Source of the DNA: a virus
Reading direction: 5' to 3' (one strand)
DNA length: 22,463 bases
IMG/VR virus record: IMGVR_UViG_3300015371_001884
Span: 1-22,463 of that record
A program made the position numbers and the translations under genes. Under the pieces are notes generated by a model that did no database searches, was not told the origin of the DNA, and saw only the letters and a list, made by a program, of their open reading frames with translations. Positions 13,680-20,076 of the stretch are shown here, piece after piece. The stretch's first letter is position 1. Each line of letters starts with the position of its first letter.

Positions 13680-13907
13680 TCAATGCGGCGGCCGCGTGGG
13701 CGCCGGCATGACGACGACGTAGCGCCACCCGCCCTCGATGAAGCGCGCCCGCCAGGACCACCGGCGGCCGCAGTTCCCGCAGGTGAACTCGATGTCGGCG
13801 ACGAGCCCGTGCGTCGGGCCCTCCTCCAGCGCGCCGTGCAGGTCCTCGCGCCGGATCACAAGGTCCGGGCCTTGCTCCAGGCAGACGAGGCAGTGCGCGC
13901 CCTTCAT
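13680..13907 (-). CDS. Small zinc-ribbon protein
   Basis: A 75-aa protein starting MKGAHCLVCLEQGPDLVIRR at ATG 13905-13907, overlapping the stop of the 27-aa peptide gene (ATGA). Two knuckles, HCLVCL near the N terminus and TCGNCGRRW at 43-50, are 35 residues apart and would form a four-Cys zinc ribbon; the loop between them is acidic. The C-terminal WSWRARFIEGGWRYVVVMPA looks like a beta hairpin. Last gene of the tailspike-led block. Role unknown. Confidence 0.75.
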   Translation of the reverse strand: MKGAHCLVCLEQGPDLVIRREDLHGALEEGPTHGLVADIEFTCGNCGRRWSWRARFIEGGWRYVVVMPAPTRPPH

Positions 13908-13987
13908 TGCCACAGCGCTCGCAGCACGTCGAGCGCCGCCGCCGTCAGCAGTCCGTACACGAACCACCGCCGCTGGAGGGGGGTCAT
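13904..13987 (-). CDS. 27-aa membrane peptide
   Basis: A very short gene that both neighbours support: its ATG (13985-13987) overlaps the upstream TGA and its TGA (13904-13906) overlaps the downstream ATG, both as ATGA. The peptide begins MTPLQRRWFVYGLLTAAALD and ends VLRALWQ: a short basic N terminus, a hydrophobic helix of about 18 residues, and no tail. It fills the gap between two zinc-ribbon genes exactly. Possibly a membrane anchor or lysis-related micro-protein; function unknown. Confidence 0.6.
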   Translation of the reverse strand: MTPLQRRWFVYGLLTAAALDVLRALWQ

Positions 13988-14217
13988 CCCTCGCCGAAGT
14001 CGTCCAGGGTGTCGTCGTCGCGGGCGTCAAGTTCGGCCAGCCGCTGCCGGAGCCGGGCGGCGTCGTTCGGGTCCACGAACGCCAGATGGTCGAGGATCGC
14101 CGGCACGATGCCCAGGTCAACGCACGCCGCGCAGCAGCGCATCGGCTCGTGCGCCTGTTCCTCGGACCCGGCCTCGTAGAGCGCCCCGCAGCGGCCGCAG
14201 ACGGTGATGTTCGGCAT
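13984..14217 (-). CDS. Small zinc-ribbon protein
   Basis: A 77-aa protein starting MPNITVCGRCGALYEAGSEE at ATG 14215-14217; the frame is open further upstream but only as a mirror of the next gene. Knuckles VCGRC and CCAAC (29-32) make a classic ribbon about 20 residues apart. The remainder is helical and acidic (HLAFVDPNDAARLRQRLAEL ... DDDTLDDFGEG); a similar D-rich DDFG tail occurs in the HTH gene at 1717-1935. Eight bp after the upstream stop; the stop overlaps the 27-aa gene. Confidence 0.75.
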   Translation of the reverse strand: MPNITVCGRCGALYEAGSEEQAHEPMRCCAACVDLGIVPAILDHLAFVDPNDAARLRQRLAELDARDDDTLDDFGEG

Positions 14218-14225
14218 GGCCGACC

Positions 14226-14567
14226 TCACATGCGGATGTCGACGCCGGTCGCCTTCGACATCAACCGGATCGTCGCGCGCTTCAAACTGGCTGGGTCGTC
14301 GGGCGCGTAGAACTCGATGCCGTTGGCGAGGGCCTTCACGCGCCCGGGCAACACCGCGCCCTCCGGCGCCAGGATGAAGATCGGCTTGTCGAGCAACACG
14401 GCGGCCGCGAACTGGAGCGCCGCGACGGGCTGCTCGCTGATGTTCAGGATCGACGGCGCCCAGAGCATCGTGAAGATATGCGACTCGCCGACGCCACGCA
14501 GCGCGTGCTTGGCCCAGGTCCGCAGCTCCTCGACCGCCTCCTCCTCGCGCTTCTTCTTCTTCCCCAT
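14226..14567 (-). CDS. Hypothetical alpha/beta protein
   Basis: A 113-aa protein starting MGKKKKREEEAVEELRTWAK at ATG 14565-14567, which shares a base with the holin-like stop (TGATG) and has GAGG upstream. After a charged helix, FTMLWAPSILNISEQPVAAL then QFAAAVLLDKPIFILAPEGA and VLPGRVKALANGIEFYAPDD suggest a small Rossmann-like fold: beta strand, helix, 'D-K-P-I-F-I-L' strand, then helix and strand. This resembles nucleotide-sugar or deoxyribosyltransferase-type folds, but no catalytic residues can be assigned. Function unknown. Confidence 0.7.
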   Translation of the reverse strand: MGKKKKREEEAVEELRTWAKHALRGVGESHIFTMLWAPSILNISEQPVAALQFAAAVLLDKPIFILAPEGAVLPGRVKALANGIEFYAPDDPASLKRATIRLMSKATGVDIRM

Positions 14568-14749
14568 CACGGCCTCGACCACGGGCCGAGCGCGCCCGCA
14601 AACCGGAGCAACCAGATCAGCAGGATGACGAGGCAGACGGCGACCGCCGCCTGGAAGAACTGCGGGTCCAGGAGGCGCTTCGCCAGCCCCATGATCAGCC
14701 CCAGGACCAGGATCAGAATCAGGAGTTCGATCAGCACGACGGGCCTCAC
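14567..14749 (-). CDS. Two-TM small membrane protein, holin candidate
   Basis: A 60-aa protein with two hydrophobic segments, LIELLILILVLGLIMGL (6-22) and FFQAAVAVCLVILLIWLLRF (31-50), separated by a short basic/acidic turn (AKRLLDPQ). Size and topology fit class II/pinholin-like holins, which permeabilise the inner membrane to release or activate the endolysin. The start ATG at 14749 follows GAGGAAGTGAGG. No endolysin is recognised next to it, so holin function is inferred from topology and its place in the late-gene block after the tailspike. Confidence 0.65.
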   Translation of the reverse strand: MRPVVLIELLILILVLGLIMGLAKRLLDPQFFQAAVAVCLVILLIWLLRFAGALGPWSRP

Positions 14750-14770
14750 TTCCTCGAGTGTCAGCGGGAC

Positions 14771-14808
14771 GTGGACTACTTCGCAGCCCCCGCCGCGAAG
14801 TAGTCCAC
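14771..14808. repeat. Perfect 14-bp inverted repeat, 10-nt loop
   Basis: GTGGACTACTTCGC (14771-14784) and GCGAAGTAGTCCAC (14795-14808) are exact complements around AGCCCCCGCC. It lies just after the stop of the 56-aa gene and 22 bp upstream of the holin candidate. No T run follows on either strand, so it is not a standard intrinsic terminator; it may attenuate transcription into the holin gene, protect mRNA, or be a protein-binding or recombination site. Confidence 0.8.
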
Positions 14809-14812
14809 TGCC

Positions 14813-14983
14813 TTACTTCGGCTTGGCCGGCGGCGGCGTGTCCGCCGGCAGCTGCGTCGGCTCGCCGGGCTTCTGGTCCGGGCGGTCGCCGGGGCTCCCT
14901 GGCCGGCCGGGGTCGCGGTCGCGGTCACGGTCCTTGTCGCGGTCGGGGCGCTCGTCGGGTTGCTGCGAGGGGGTCGGTGACAT
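14813..14983 (-). CDS. 56-aa disordered Pro/Asp/Arg-rich protein
   Basis: A short gene with an excellent ribosome site (AAGGAGA, 6 nt before ATG 14981-14983). It begins MSPTPSQQPDERPDRDKDRD, continues with alternating Arg-Asp repeats, and ends PADTPPPAKPK. It has no hydrophobic core and should be intrinsically disordered. It lies 24 bp after the tailspike stop and just before the perfect inverted repeat. It could be a tailspike accessory or chaperone, or a spacer peptide; no family recognised. Confidence 0.68.
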   Translation of the reverse strand: MSPTPSQQPDERPDRDKDRDRDRDPGRPGSPGDRPDQKPGEPTQLPADTPPPAKPK

Positions 14984-15007
14984 CGGGTTCTCCTTCGGGT
15001 GCGGTCG

Positions 15008-16657
15008 TTACAGAGCGGCGAGGAGGGCGTCGCGGTACTCCTCGATGGCGTGCTGCGCGGCGGTCTGCGGCGCGACGTCGCCGCCGATGTCCGCCACGGT
15101 CTCCAGCGCGTCGTCGGCCAGCGTCTGGATCGTTTCGGCGCTGACGCCGCCGCACGCGGGCGGCTCCACGGGCGGCTCGATGGGCGGCTCGATGGGTTCG
15201 GTGGGCGTCCCGAACGCCGCTTCCAGGGCGTCCATGTCGACGCCCAGGCCGATGAACGGGCTGCCCTCCACGAGGCGGAAGTTCCCGGTCGACGGGTCCA
15301 CGAACTGGTCCGCCAGCTCCGCGCAGCTCGGGAAGTGCTGGCCGGGGTACTGGTCATAGACCTTCGGCGTGCAGCCGGCGAGCACGTTGTCGGTGAACAC
15401 GCTGGCCGGGTAGCCCTCGACGTTCGCCGCGTACCGCTGCAGCGCCGGGTTGCCCTCGCCCACCTGATCCCCGAACACGCCGTAGGTGTCGTAGGGGTCC
15501 ATCGACTTCTGGACGATGTTGCCCTTGAACACGAAGCCCGGCATCGGGTCGCCGCTGAGGGCGGTGATGTTCCCCGTGATCGAGCCCGCGCCCATCGCCG
15601 TGTTGTTGATGATCTGCAGGTTGCGGGGCGCGCCGGTGATCTGCACGAACACGCCGGCGCCCAGGTTGCCGTTCGGCGCCTTCCAGTCCTGGCGGTCGAT
15701 CTCGTAAATCAGGTTGTTGCGGATGACCACGTCGTCCATCGGCGTGCTCGGGTTGACGCCGCCGCTGCCGGTCTGATTGTCGAGCCCGAGGATATTGAAC
15801 ACGCTCGCCACGTTGCGGACGATGTTGTGCTCGAAGAGGACGTGCTGAATCGTGCTCCACGGGGCGTTCGCGCTGTTGGCCCGGACCGTAAAGACGATTC
15901 CGAAGCCCGACTGCCCATCGACCCAGTTGTTCTCGAACAGGTTGCCCTGGGCGACGACGTTCTTCGCGTTCTTCAGCTCGAACAGGTTCTTGATGCCGGC
16001 GATGGTGCCGTGGTGGTCGAGCGGCCGCGTGACCGTGTTGCGCTTGAACGTGATGTCGCTCGGGATGAGGTTCGGGATCGCCGCCCCCGCGCCCCCGAAC
16101 AGCACGCCGATGCTGCCGGCCTCGATGTAGTTGTCCTCGATGGTGAACGGGCCGGGGCCGTTCCAGCCGCAAATGGCCTGCGTCTCCACGCCCGTGTAGC
16201 GGATGCCCTGGATGCAGCAGCCGCGAACGGTCGTCGCGGCGCTGTTCAACTGGATGCCGCGCTTGGCGCGGGTGGTGGCGGTGATCGCGCAGCGGTCGAA
16301 CGCGAGGTCGCGCGGCAGGCCCGCGAGGTCCGCGATCAGCCCGTCGCCCAGCAGGACGACGTCGCAGTCGATGCTGTTGGCGGCGAGGTGGATGCCGCTC
16401 AGCCGCCACCCCGACGCTGGCCCCACCGTGCGCAGGGCGGCGCCGTTCGTGGTGGCGCGCAGCGTCGGCAGGCCGGCAACGTCCTGCGGCGTCAGTGGGC
16501 GCTCGGGCAGCACGCCCGAGGTGGTCATGGTGACGGGACCGGCCGCCGAGAAGCAGCCCTCGAAGGTCGCACCGGCCTCCAGGACCAGGACGTCACCGGG
16601 AGCGAACGCGTCGATAGCCGCCTGGAGATTGCCGCCCGCGTTGACAGGGATGTTCAT
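15008..16657 (-). CDS. Tailspike/tail fibre with right-handed parallel beta-helix
   Basis: A 549-aa protein. The N terminus MNIPVNAGGNLQAAIDAFAP followed by GDVLVLEAGATFEG is the capping segment of pectate-lyase-like beta-helices. Residues about 70-420 carry repeated rungs ending in N-[ILV]-[IV] or NN turns (DITFKRNTV, VAQGNLFENN, HVLFEHNIVRN, DVVIRNNLIYE, LQIINNTAMG, FVFKGNIVQ). A Pro/Glu/Ile linker at about 485-500 (TEPIEPPIEPPVEPP) joins a 49-aa helical, acidic C-terminal domain. Such proteins bind or degrade surface polysaccharide on the host. No catalytic residues can be assigned. The start ATG has GGAAGG upstream. It heads the minus-strand block ending at 13680. Confidence 0.82.
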   Translation of the reverse strand: MNIPVNAGGNLQAAIDAFAPGDVLVLEAGATFEGCFSAAGPVTMTTSGVLPERPLTPQDVAGLPTLRATTNGAALRTVGPASGWRLSGIHLAANSIDCDVVLLGDGLIADLAGLPRDLAFDRCAITATTRAKRGIQLNSAATTVRGCCIQGIRYTGVETQAICGWNGPGPFTIEDNYIEAGSIGVLFGGAGAAIPNLIPSDITFKRNTVTRPLDHHGTIAGIKNLFELKNAKNVVAQGNLFENNWVDGQSGFGIVFTVRANSANAPWSTIQHVLFEHNIVRNVASVFNILGLDNQTGSGGVNPSTPMDDVVIRNNLIYEIDRQDWKAPNGNLGAGVFVQITGAPRNLQIINNTAMGAGSITGNITALSGDPMPGFVFKGNIVQKSMDPYDTYGVFGDQVGEGNPALQRYAANVEGYPASVFTDNVLAGCTPKVYDQYPGQHFPSCAELADQFVDPSTGNFRLVEGSPFIGLGVDMDALEAAFGTPTEPIEPPIEPPVEPPACGGVSAETIQTLADDALETVADIGGDVAPQTAAQHAIEEYRDALLAAL

Positions 16658-16883
16658 GGCTGGAGTCCTTCCGGCCGGCCGGGCTGATGGATTGAGGGGA
16701 AGTCACGACGGGCCACACGGAGGTGGCCGCCTCCGATGCGGGCCCCCGGGTGAGCCCACGAGCGGCCCGTCGCGCGCTGCGGATCATAGCGCATCGTTAG
16801 CAGCCTGCCGCCGGGTATGTATCACAAAGCTGCGCCCGGCGTAGAATGACGCCGTTCTGCAGGCCCGCAGAAAGGCACGACCG
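16658..16883. promoter_or_regulatory. Divergent control region between tailspike and capsid genes
   Basis: A 226-bp region between oppositely oriented genes. It contains the promoter-like motif at 16783-16802 for the minus strand and, for the plus strand, a weak -10 candidate TAGAAT (about 16842-16847) followed by the ribosome site AAAGG 9 nt before the capsid ATG. No gene is apparent. Confidence 0.5.
16783..16802 (-). promoter_or_regulatory. Promoter/operator motif upstream of the tailspike
   Basis: Minus strand reads TGCTAACGATGCGCTATGAT, nearly the same as the motif upstream of the replication operon (14 of the first 17 positions agree) and ending in a good -10 hexamer TATGAT. It lies 126 bp upstream of the tailspike start and within the divergent region shared with the capsid gene. 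Confidence 0.5.
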
Positions 16884-17807
16884 ATGAGCGCTTCCCTGTC
16901 GCCCGTCCGCCAGGAGCTGGCGGAACTCTGCGCGGCCATTCTCCCCGGGCTGCACGGCGCGCCCGGCAGCCACGCCCACACGATCTCGCCCGAGCTGTGG
17001 GCCGCCCTGGTGGACTTCACGCCGCCTCAGCCCGGCAGCTTCACGGGCTTCCGCCTGCCGACGCCCGGCCCGAGCACGGCGCGCCGCAGCTTCCTGGAGG
17101 CCATCCCGGTGGTGCCGGCGGCCGGGGCGCTCTACGTGCCCGAGCTGACCATCCAGCCGGCGCCGTGGTCGATGCATGGCCCCCCGGGCAACCCGAAGGG
17201 CTCGACGGCGCTGCTCCTGGACGGCGCGAACGAACTGCTGCGCACCATCGCCACGACCATGTCGGTCAGCGACGAGCTGCTGGACGACGTCCCGCAGCTG
17301 GAGGCGTGGCTGCGGCTCTGGCTGCGGTTCCTCGTGACGCTCACCGAGGAGTACCAGGTGATGAACGGCGACGCCACGGCGAACGGCGTCAACGGCTTCA
17401 CGAAGCGACCCGACATCGTCGAGGGGGGCTCCGGCGCCACCCGCACCGAAGTCATCGCCAGCGCCTATCACGAGATCGTCGCCAGCACCGGCTTCGTGCC
17501 CGACGCCGTCGTGATCGACTTCCTGGGGTCGCTGCTGACCGACCTGTCCATCGACTGGGTCGACGGCCAGCCGACGATCTTCGGGATGCGGATCTACACC
17601 TCGCCGAACCTGAACGCGGGCGTGATCGGCTGCTTCGGCATCGGGTCGGTGATCGGCCGCAACGGCGGCATCACCGTCAGCGGCACCAACTCGCACGACC
17701 TCGACTTCACCAAGAACCTCGCGGCCATCCGGGCGGAATCGCGCCTCGCGCTGGGCGTCATCGCGCCGCAGCTGTTCCGCACGCTCGCGTTCCCCACCAC
17801 GCCGTAG
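16884..17807 (+). CDS. HK97-fold major capsid protein-like
   Basis: A 307-aa protein in the opposite orientation to the other head genes, start ATG with AAAGG upstream. The match to HK97-type capsids (PF05065) is good: ARRSFLEAIPVVPAAGALYV at the arm; an E-loop-like segment; TIATTMSVSDELLDDVPQLE for the conserved 'T-I-A-x-x-x-x-V-S-x-x-x-L-D-D-x-P' spine helix; LTEEEYQ-like 'L-x-E-E-Y-Q-V-M-N-G-D' for the 'K-E-x-Q-L-L-N-G-D' motif; and LAAIRAESRLALGVIAPQLF for the C-terminal strand before the P-domain end. The N-terminal 65 residues are divergent and short, so little or no scaffold (delta) domain is encoded. Normally the capsid gene follows the protease; whether another copy lies beyond the left edge cannot be seen. 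Confidence 0.85.
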   Translation: MSASLSPVRQELAELCAAILPGLHGAPGSHAHTISPELWAALVDFTPPQPGSFTGFRLPTPGPSTARRSFLEAIPVVPAAGALYVPELTIQPAPWSMHGPPGNPKGSTALLLDGANELLRTIATTMSVSDELLDDVPQLEAWLRLWLRFLVTLTEEYQVMNGDATANGVNGFTKRPDIVEGGSGATRTEVIASAYHEIVASTGFVPDAVVIDFLGSLLTDLSIDWVDGQPTIFGMRIYTSPNLNAGVIGCFGIGSVIGRNGGITVSGTNSHDLDFTKNLAAIRAESRLALGVIAPQLFRTLAFPTTP

Positions 17808-17817
17808 GAGCCCGCTC

Positions 17818-18090
17818 GTGCGGATCAGCGTCGAGGAGTGGGTCCGTCACTATCAGGCCGGCACCGCCTATCAGGTGTTCCTGGACGGCAAGGACGTCAC
17901 CCGCAAGTGTGCTTATGCGAACGACGAGACAGGCGTCGTTCGCCTTATGGAACGCGACCCGGTCGACGGCAGCGTGCGCGTGAACAAGCAGGGCAAGCCC
18001 CACACGTTCGAGAAACACGGCGAGGTCGAGATCCGCAAGCTGTCCCGGGCCGACTGGGACAAGTTCTTCGGGGAATGCCAGGGCTGGTGA
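17818..18090 (+). CDS. Small hypothetical protein downstream of the capsid gene
   Basis: A 90-aa protein with a GTG start at 17818 and AGGAG 8 nt before it, 10 bp after the capsid stop, so clearly in the same operon. The sequence RISVEEWVRHYQAGTAYQVF then LDGKDVTRKCAYANDETGVV suggests a small beta-barrel or beta-sandwich with the 'F-L-D-G-K-D-V-T' hairpin, followed by a charged beta region and a helical end (SRADWDKFFGECQGW). It could be a capsid decoration or head-tail completion protein by context only; no family recognised. Confidence 0.75.
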   Translation: MRISVEEWVRHYQAGTAYQVFLDGKDVTRKCAYANDETGVVRLMERDPVDGSVRVNKQGKPHTFEKHGEVEIRKLSRADWDKFFGECQGW

Positions 18091-18228
18091 GGGAGAAGAG
18101 ACGGGGCCGGATGCCGCATTGGACCGGGTGGCCCGCCCTCACCGGCAAGCCCGATCCGCAGGTGGCCCGATGTCAGGGATCGGCGGCCCCGCCCACAAGG
18201 TAACACAAGGCCCGCCAGCGAGGACCTG

Positions 18229-18306
18229 ATGATCGCAGCGATTCTCCTGGTGTTCGCGCTCGCGGGGCTCCTGGTGCTGCTGATCAAGGCCAGACGCGAC
18301 CGTTAG
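18229..18306 (+). CDS. 25-aa membrane peptide
   Basis: A very short gene with GAGGA 5 nt before its ATG. The peptide is MIAAILLVFALAGLLVLLIK followed by ARRDR: one TM helix with a basic C-terminal tail, so the tail faces the cytoplasm. Its stop overlaps the stop of the converging minus-strand gene. The preceding 138 bp (18091-18228) hold no convincing gene; a 30-codon frame from 18112 lacks support. Function unknown. Confidence 0.5.
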   Translation: MIAAILLVFALAGLLVLLIKARRDR

Positions 18307-18533
18307 TGCCGGCCTTTGACCTCGGTCTGGACCGCCTGTGGCGTCCCCAGGCGGCGCAGCTCCCCCAGCACGCGCTCTTGCTTCGCCAGCGCCTGCTCCG
18401 CCAGCTCGCAGAAGCGGGTCGCCTGGGCCTTGATGTCGATGGCGTCGCGGTACAAGCGGACCGCGCTCCGCAGGTACCACGCGGAGAGTGCGAACAGACC
18501 CGAGGCGATTCCCAGCAGAATGTGCGTCATCAT
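18303..18533 (-). CDS. Small membrane-anchored coiled-coil protein
   Basis: A 76-aa protein, start ATG 18531-18533 sharing a base with the upstream stop (TGATG). Residues 4-24 (HILLGIASGLFALSAWYLRS) form a TM helix; residues 30-65 (DAIDIKAQATRFCELAEQAL then AKQERVLGELRRLG) are a heptad-like coiled coil. This is the layout of small phage inner-membrane proteins such as Rz-like i-spanins or anchored regulators. No paired outer-membrane lipoprotein gene is nested in it, so a spanin role is only a suggestion. Confidence 0.75.
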   Translation of the reverse strand: MMTHILLGIASGLFALSAWYLRSAVRLYRDAIDIKAQATRFCELAEQALAKQERVLGELRRLGTPQAVQTEVKGRH

Positions 18534-18868
18534 CACCTGATCGCCGTCTCCAGCCACGCGGCCAGAGACCGAAACACGCGCCGATCTCCCCGCAGCTTGG
18601 CCGGGTCCAGGCCGCCGATGCGACTCGCCAGCTGGAACCACGTCGTGCTCGACGCGAGGTTGCGCTGGAACAGGATCGACCCGGCGCAGGCCGACTCGGT
18701 CGCCCGCCGACGCCGGGTGTGGTTCACGGTCTTGTGGCAGGGGAACGGCGAGCCCGGCTCCACCAGGAGCGCCTGCGCGATCTCCCCGATGCGCGGCGCC
18801 GTCAGCCGGATGCCGCCCTTCACCAGGAACGGGCAGTCGTCGCACGGCGCGATGCGGTCAAACTTCAT
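18533..18868 (-). CDS. DUF6283-like Cys/His protein
   Basis: A 111-aa protein starting MKFDRIAPCDDCPFLVKGGI, with GGAAGT upstream. The signature C-x2-C-P-F near the N terminus, followed by RIGEIAQALL, PFPCHKTVNH and ACAGSILFQRN, matches DUF6283, small proteins of phages and plasmids that seem to hold a metal or iron-sulphur site with Cys9, Cys12, Cys44-His45 and the Cys of CAG. Biochemical function is unknown. It sits between two small genes with overlapping ends. Confidence 0.85.
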   Translation of the reverse strand: MKFDRIAPCDDCPFLVKGGIRLTAPRIGEIAQALLVEPGSPFPCHKTVNHTRRRRATESACAGSILFQRNLASSTTWFQLASRIGGLDPAKLRGDRRVFRSLAAWLETAIR

Positions 18869-19265
18869 CGCCGGTGACTTCCGACTTCCAGGGCTTCGCC
18901 AGCTCCCGCAGGGTCTGCATGTATTCGCGCTCTGCGCGCGGCGGTGGCGGCTCGGCCGCGCCGCTGATTTGCAGCAGTTGGCGATCCAGCTCCTGCCGGC
19001 GGTCCAGGTCCTCGGCCACCAGCGCGAACCGCCACGCCGCCCGGGCCGCGTGCGCCACCATCGCGCCGAAGATGGCGAGAGTGTCCTGGTCGGGTGCCGC
19101 GTCGGTCGGCTCGCCGTCCTGCAGATCGGTGATCTGCGTGCCGATGAGGTCGAGCGTCAGGCAGCCGTGCAGCCGCGCCAGCCGGGCCAACGCCTCGGCC
19201 GGATCGCCGCAGGCGGTGACCGACATCGGGTTGGCGTACTCCGGCAGAATCCAGTCGCTGTTCAT
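18858..19265 (-). CDS. Hypothetical helical protein
   Basis: A 135-aa protein, start ATG 19263-19265 with AAGGAAA at 7 nt; the longer upstream frame only mirrors the next gene. After MNSDWILPEYANPMSVTACG the rest is largely helical: PAEALARLARLHGCLTLDL, DTLAIFGAMVAHAARAAWRF and ALVAEDLDRRQELDRQLLQI, then a Pro-rich hinge and a final helix. No catalytic motif. Ends overlap the neighbouring small genes. Function unknown. Confidence 0.75.
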   Translation of the reverse strand: MNSDWILPEYANPMSVTACGDPAEALARLARLHGCLTLDLIGTQITDLQDGEPTDAAPDQDTLAIFGAMVAHAARAAWRFALVAEDLDRRQELDRQLLQISGAAEPPPPRAEREYMQTLRELAKPWKSEVTGDEV

Positions 19266-19459
19266 GGCGTTTCCTTCTCGTCGGCGCGCACCTTCTTGTC
19301 GCATGCCTCGCAGGACACATCGAGGTCGACTTCTTCGATGTCCCGCAGCCACCACCACCGGCCACAGGCCAGCTGCACGCGCTGGCGGTCGCCGGGCCGA
19401 AAGCGCGCCGCGTGAACGACCGACGTAATCCGCACCACCCGCATCGGCCACGCGCTCAT
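19262..19459 (-). CDS. Small hypothetical protein with C-terminal CxxC
   Basis: A 65-aa protein starting MSAWPMRVVRITSVVHAARF at ATG 19457-19459, overlapping the upstream stop (ATGA) and with AAAGGCGGG upstream. The RFRPGDRQRVQLACGRWWWL segment looks like beta strands of a small SH3-like barrel, and VSCEACDKKVRADE adds a CxxC knuckle that, with the Cys of LACGR, may bind zinc. Function unknown; it is part of the five-gene minus cluster. Confidence 0.7.
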   Translation of the reverse strand: MSAWPMRVVRITSVVHAARFRPGDRQRVQLACGRWWWLRDIEEVDLDVSCEACDKKVRADEKETP

Positions 19460-20067
19460 GTCGGCCCGCCTTTCCGAATCGCGCGCTCGACGGCATCGGT
19501 CGCGGCGCGCACGTAGTCGCGGTCGCTGTTCCAGTCCGGGGCCGCCCGGAAGGCGTCATTGGCGTCGTTCCGCTCGTAGCGCACGAAGAGCGCCTGGGTG
19601 CCCGGCGCGCCCGGCAGAATCCGCCCCGTGGCGGGCCGGTCGGCCGGCCACACCTCCGCCAAGGCCGGGGGCACGGGGGCGCCCAGGCGCGGCCGGCCGA
19701 ACTGTTGGAAGTCGAGATCGACCAGCAGCGAGCGCGACGGCACGAAGGTCACCAGATGGCCCGCCCAGTCCTTCGGTCCCAGCGGCCGGCCTTCGGCCGG
19801 CAGCCCGGCGATCACCGCCCAGGCGCCCGGCGGCGCGCCCGCTACGCTGGCCTCGGGGTGATCGGCCAGGAAGCATTGCCAGTTCTCATACTCCTGGTTG
19901 CTGACCTGACAGATGACCGGGCGCGGCTCGGCGGCGATGCCGAAGCGCTCCAGGACGTCGATGCCGACGCGGGTGGTGAGGATGCACCGCGACGACACCA
20001 GCGGCATCGCCGCGAAGAGCTGGGGCGCCCAGTGCAGTAGCCGGGCGATGACCTTCCCTGGCGTCAT
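19456..20067 (-). CDS. Putative Cys-His-Asp (transglutaminase/cysteine-protease-fold-like) protein
   Basis: A 203-aa protein from ATG 20067 (MTPGKVIARLLHWAPQLFAA); upstream frame is noncoding in character. SSRCILTTRVGIDVLERFGI (Cys28 at a helix start), GAWAVIAG, then WAGHLVTFV (His104) and LLVDLDFQQF (Asp117) follow the Cys-His-Asp order and spacing of transglutaminase-like and related cysteine-peptidase folds, where 'C-x-x-x-T-R-x-x-x-x-x-L-x-x-x-G' begins the core helix. The C-terminal region (FVRYERNDANDAF, helical DAVERAIRK) may bind a partner. Catalysis is unproven. There is no Shine-Dalgarno; a -10-like GATACA lies close upstream, so the mRNA may be leaderless. Confidence 0.65.
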   Translation of the reverse strand: MTPGKVIARLLHWAPQLFAAMPLVSSRCILTTRVGIDVLERFGIAAEPRPVICQVSNQEYENWQCFLADHPEASVAGAPPGAWAVIAGLPAEGRPLGPKDWAGHLVTFVPSRSLLVDLDFQQFGRPRLGAPVPPALAEVWPADRPATGRILPGAPGTQALFVRYERNDANDAFRAAPDWNSDRDYVRAATDAVERAIRKGGPT

Positions 20068-20076
20068 TCCGGGGTA

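Noticed and set aside
16884-17807. Encapsulin nanocompartment shell
   Set aside because: The best sequence patterns are those of phage HK97 capsids, and no encapsulin cargo protein or targeting peptide is adjacent.
18112-18204. 30-codon plus-strand frame before the 25-aa peptide
   Set aside because: No proper ribosome site and no sequence character of a protein; probably leader sequence.
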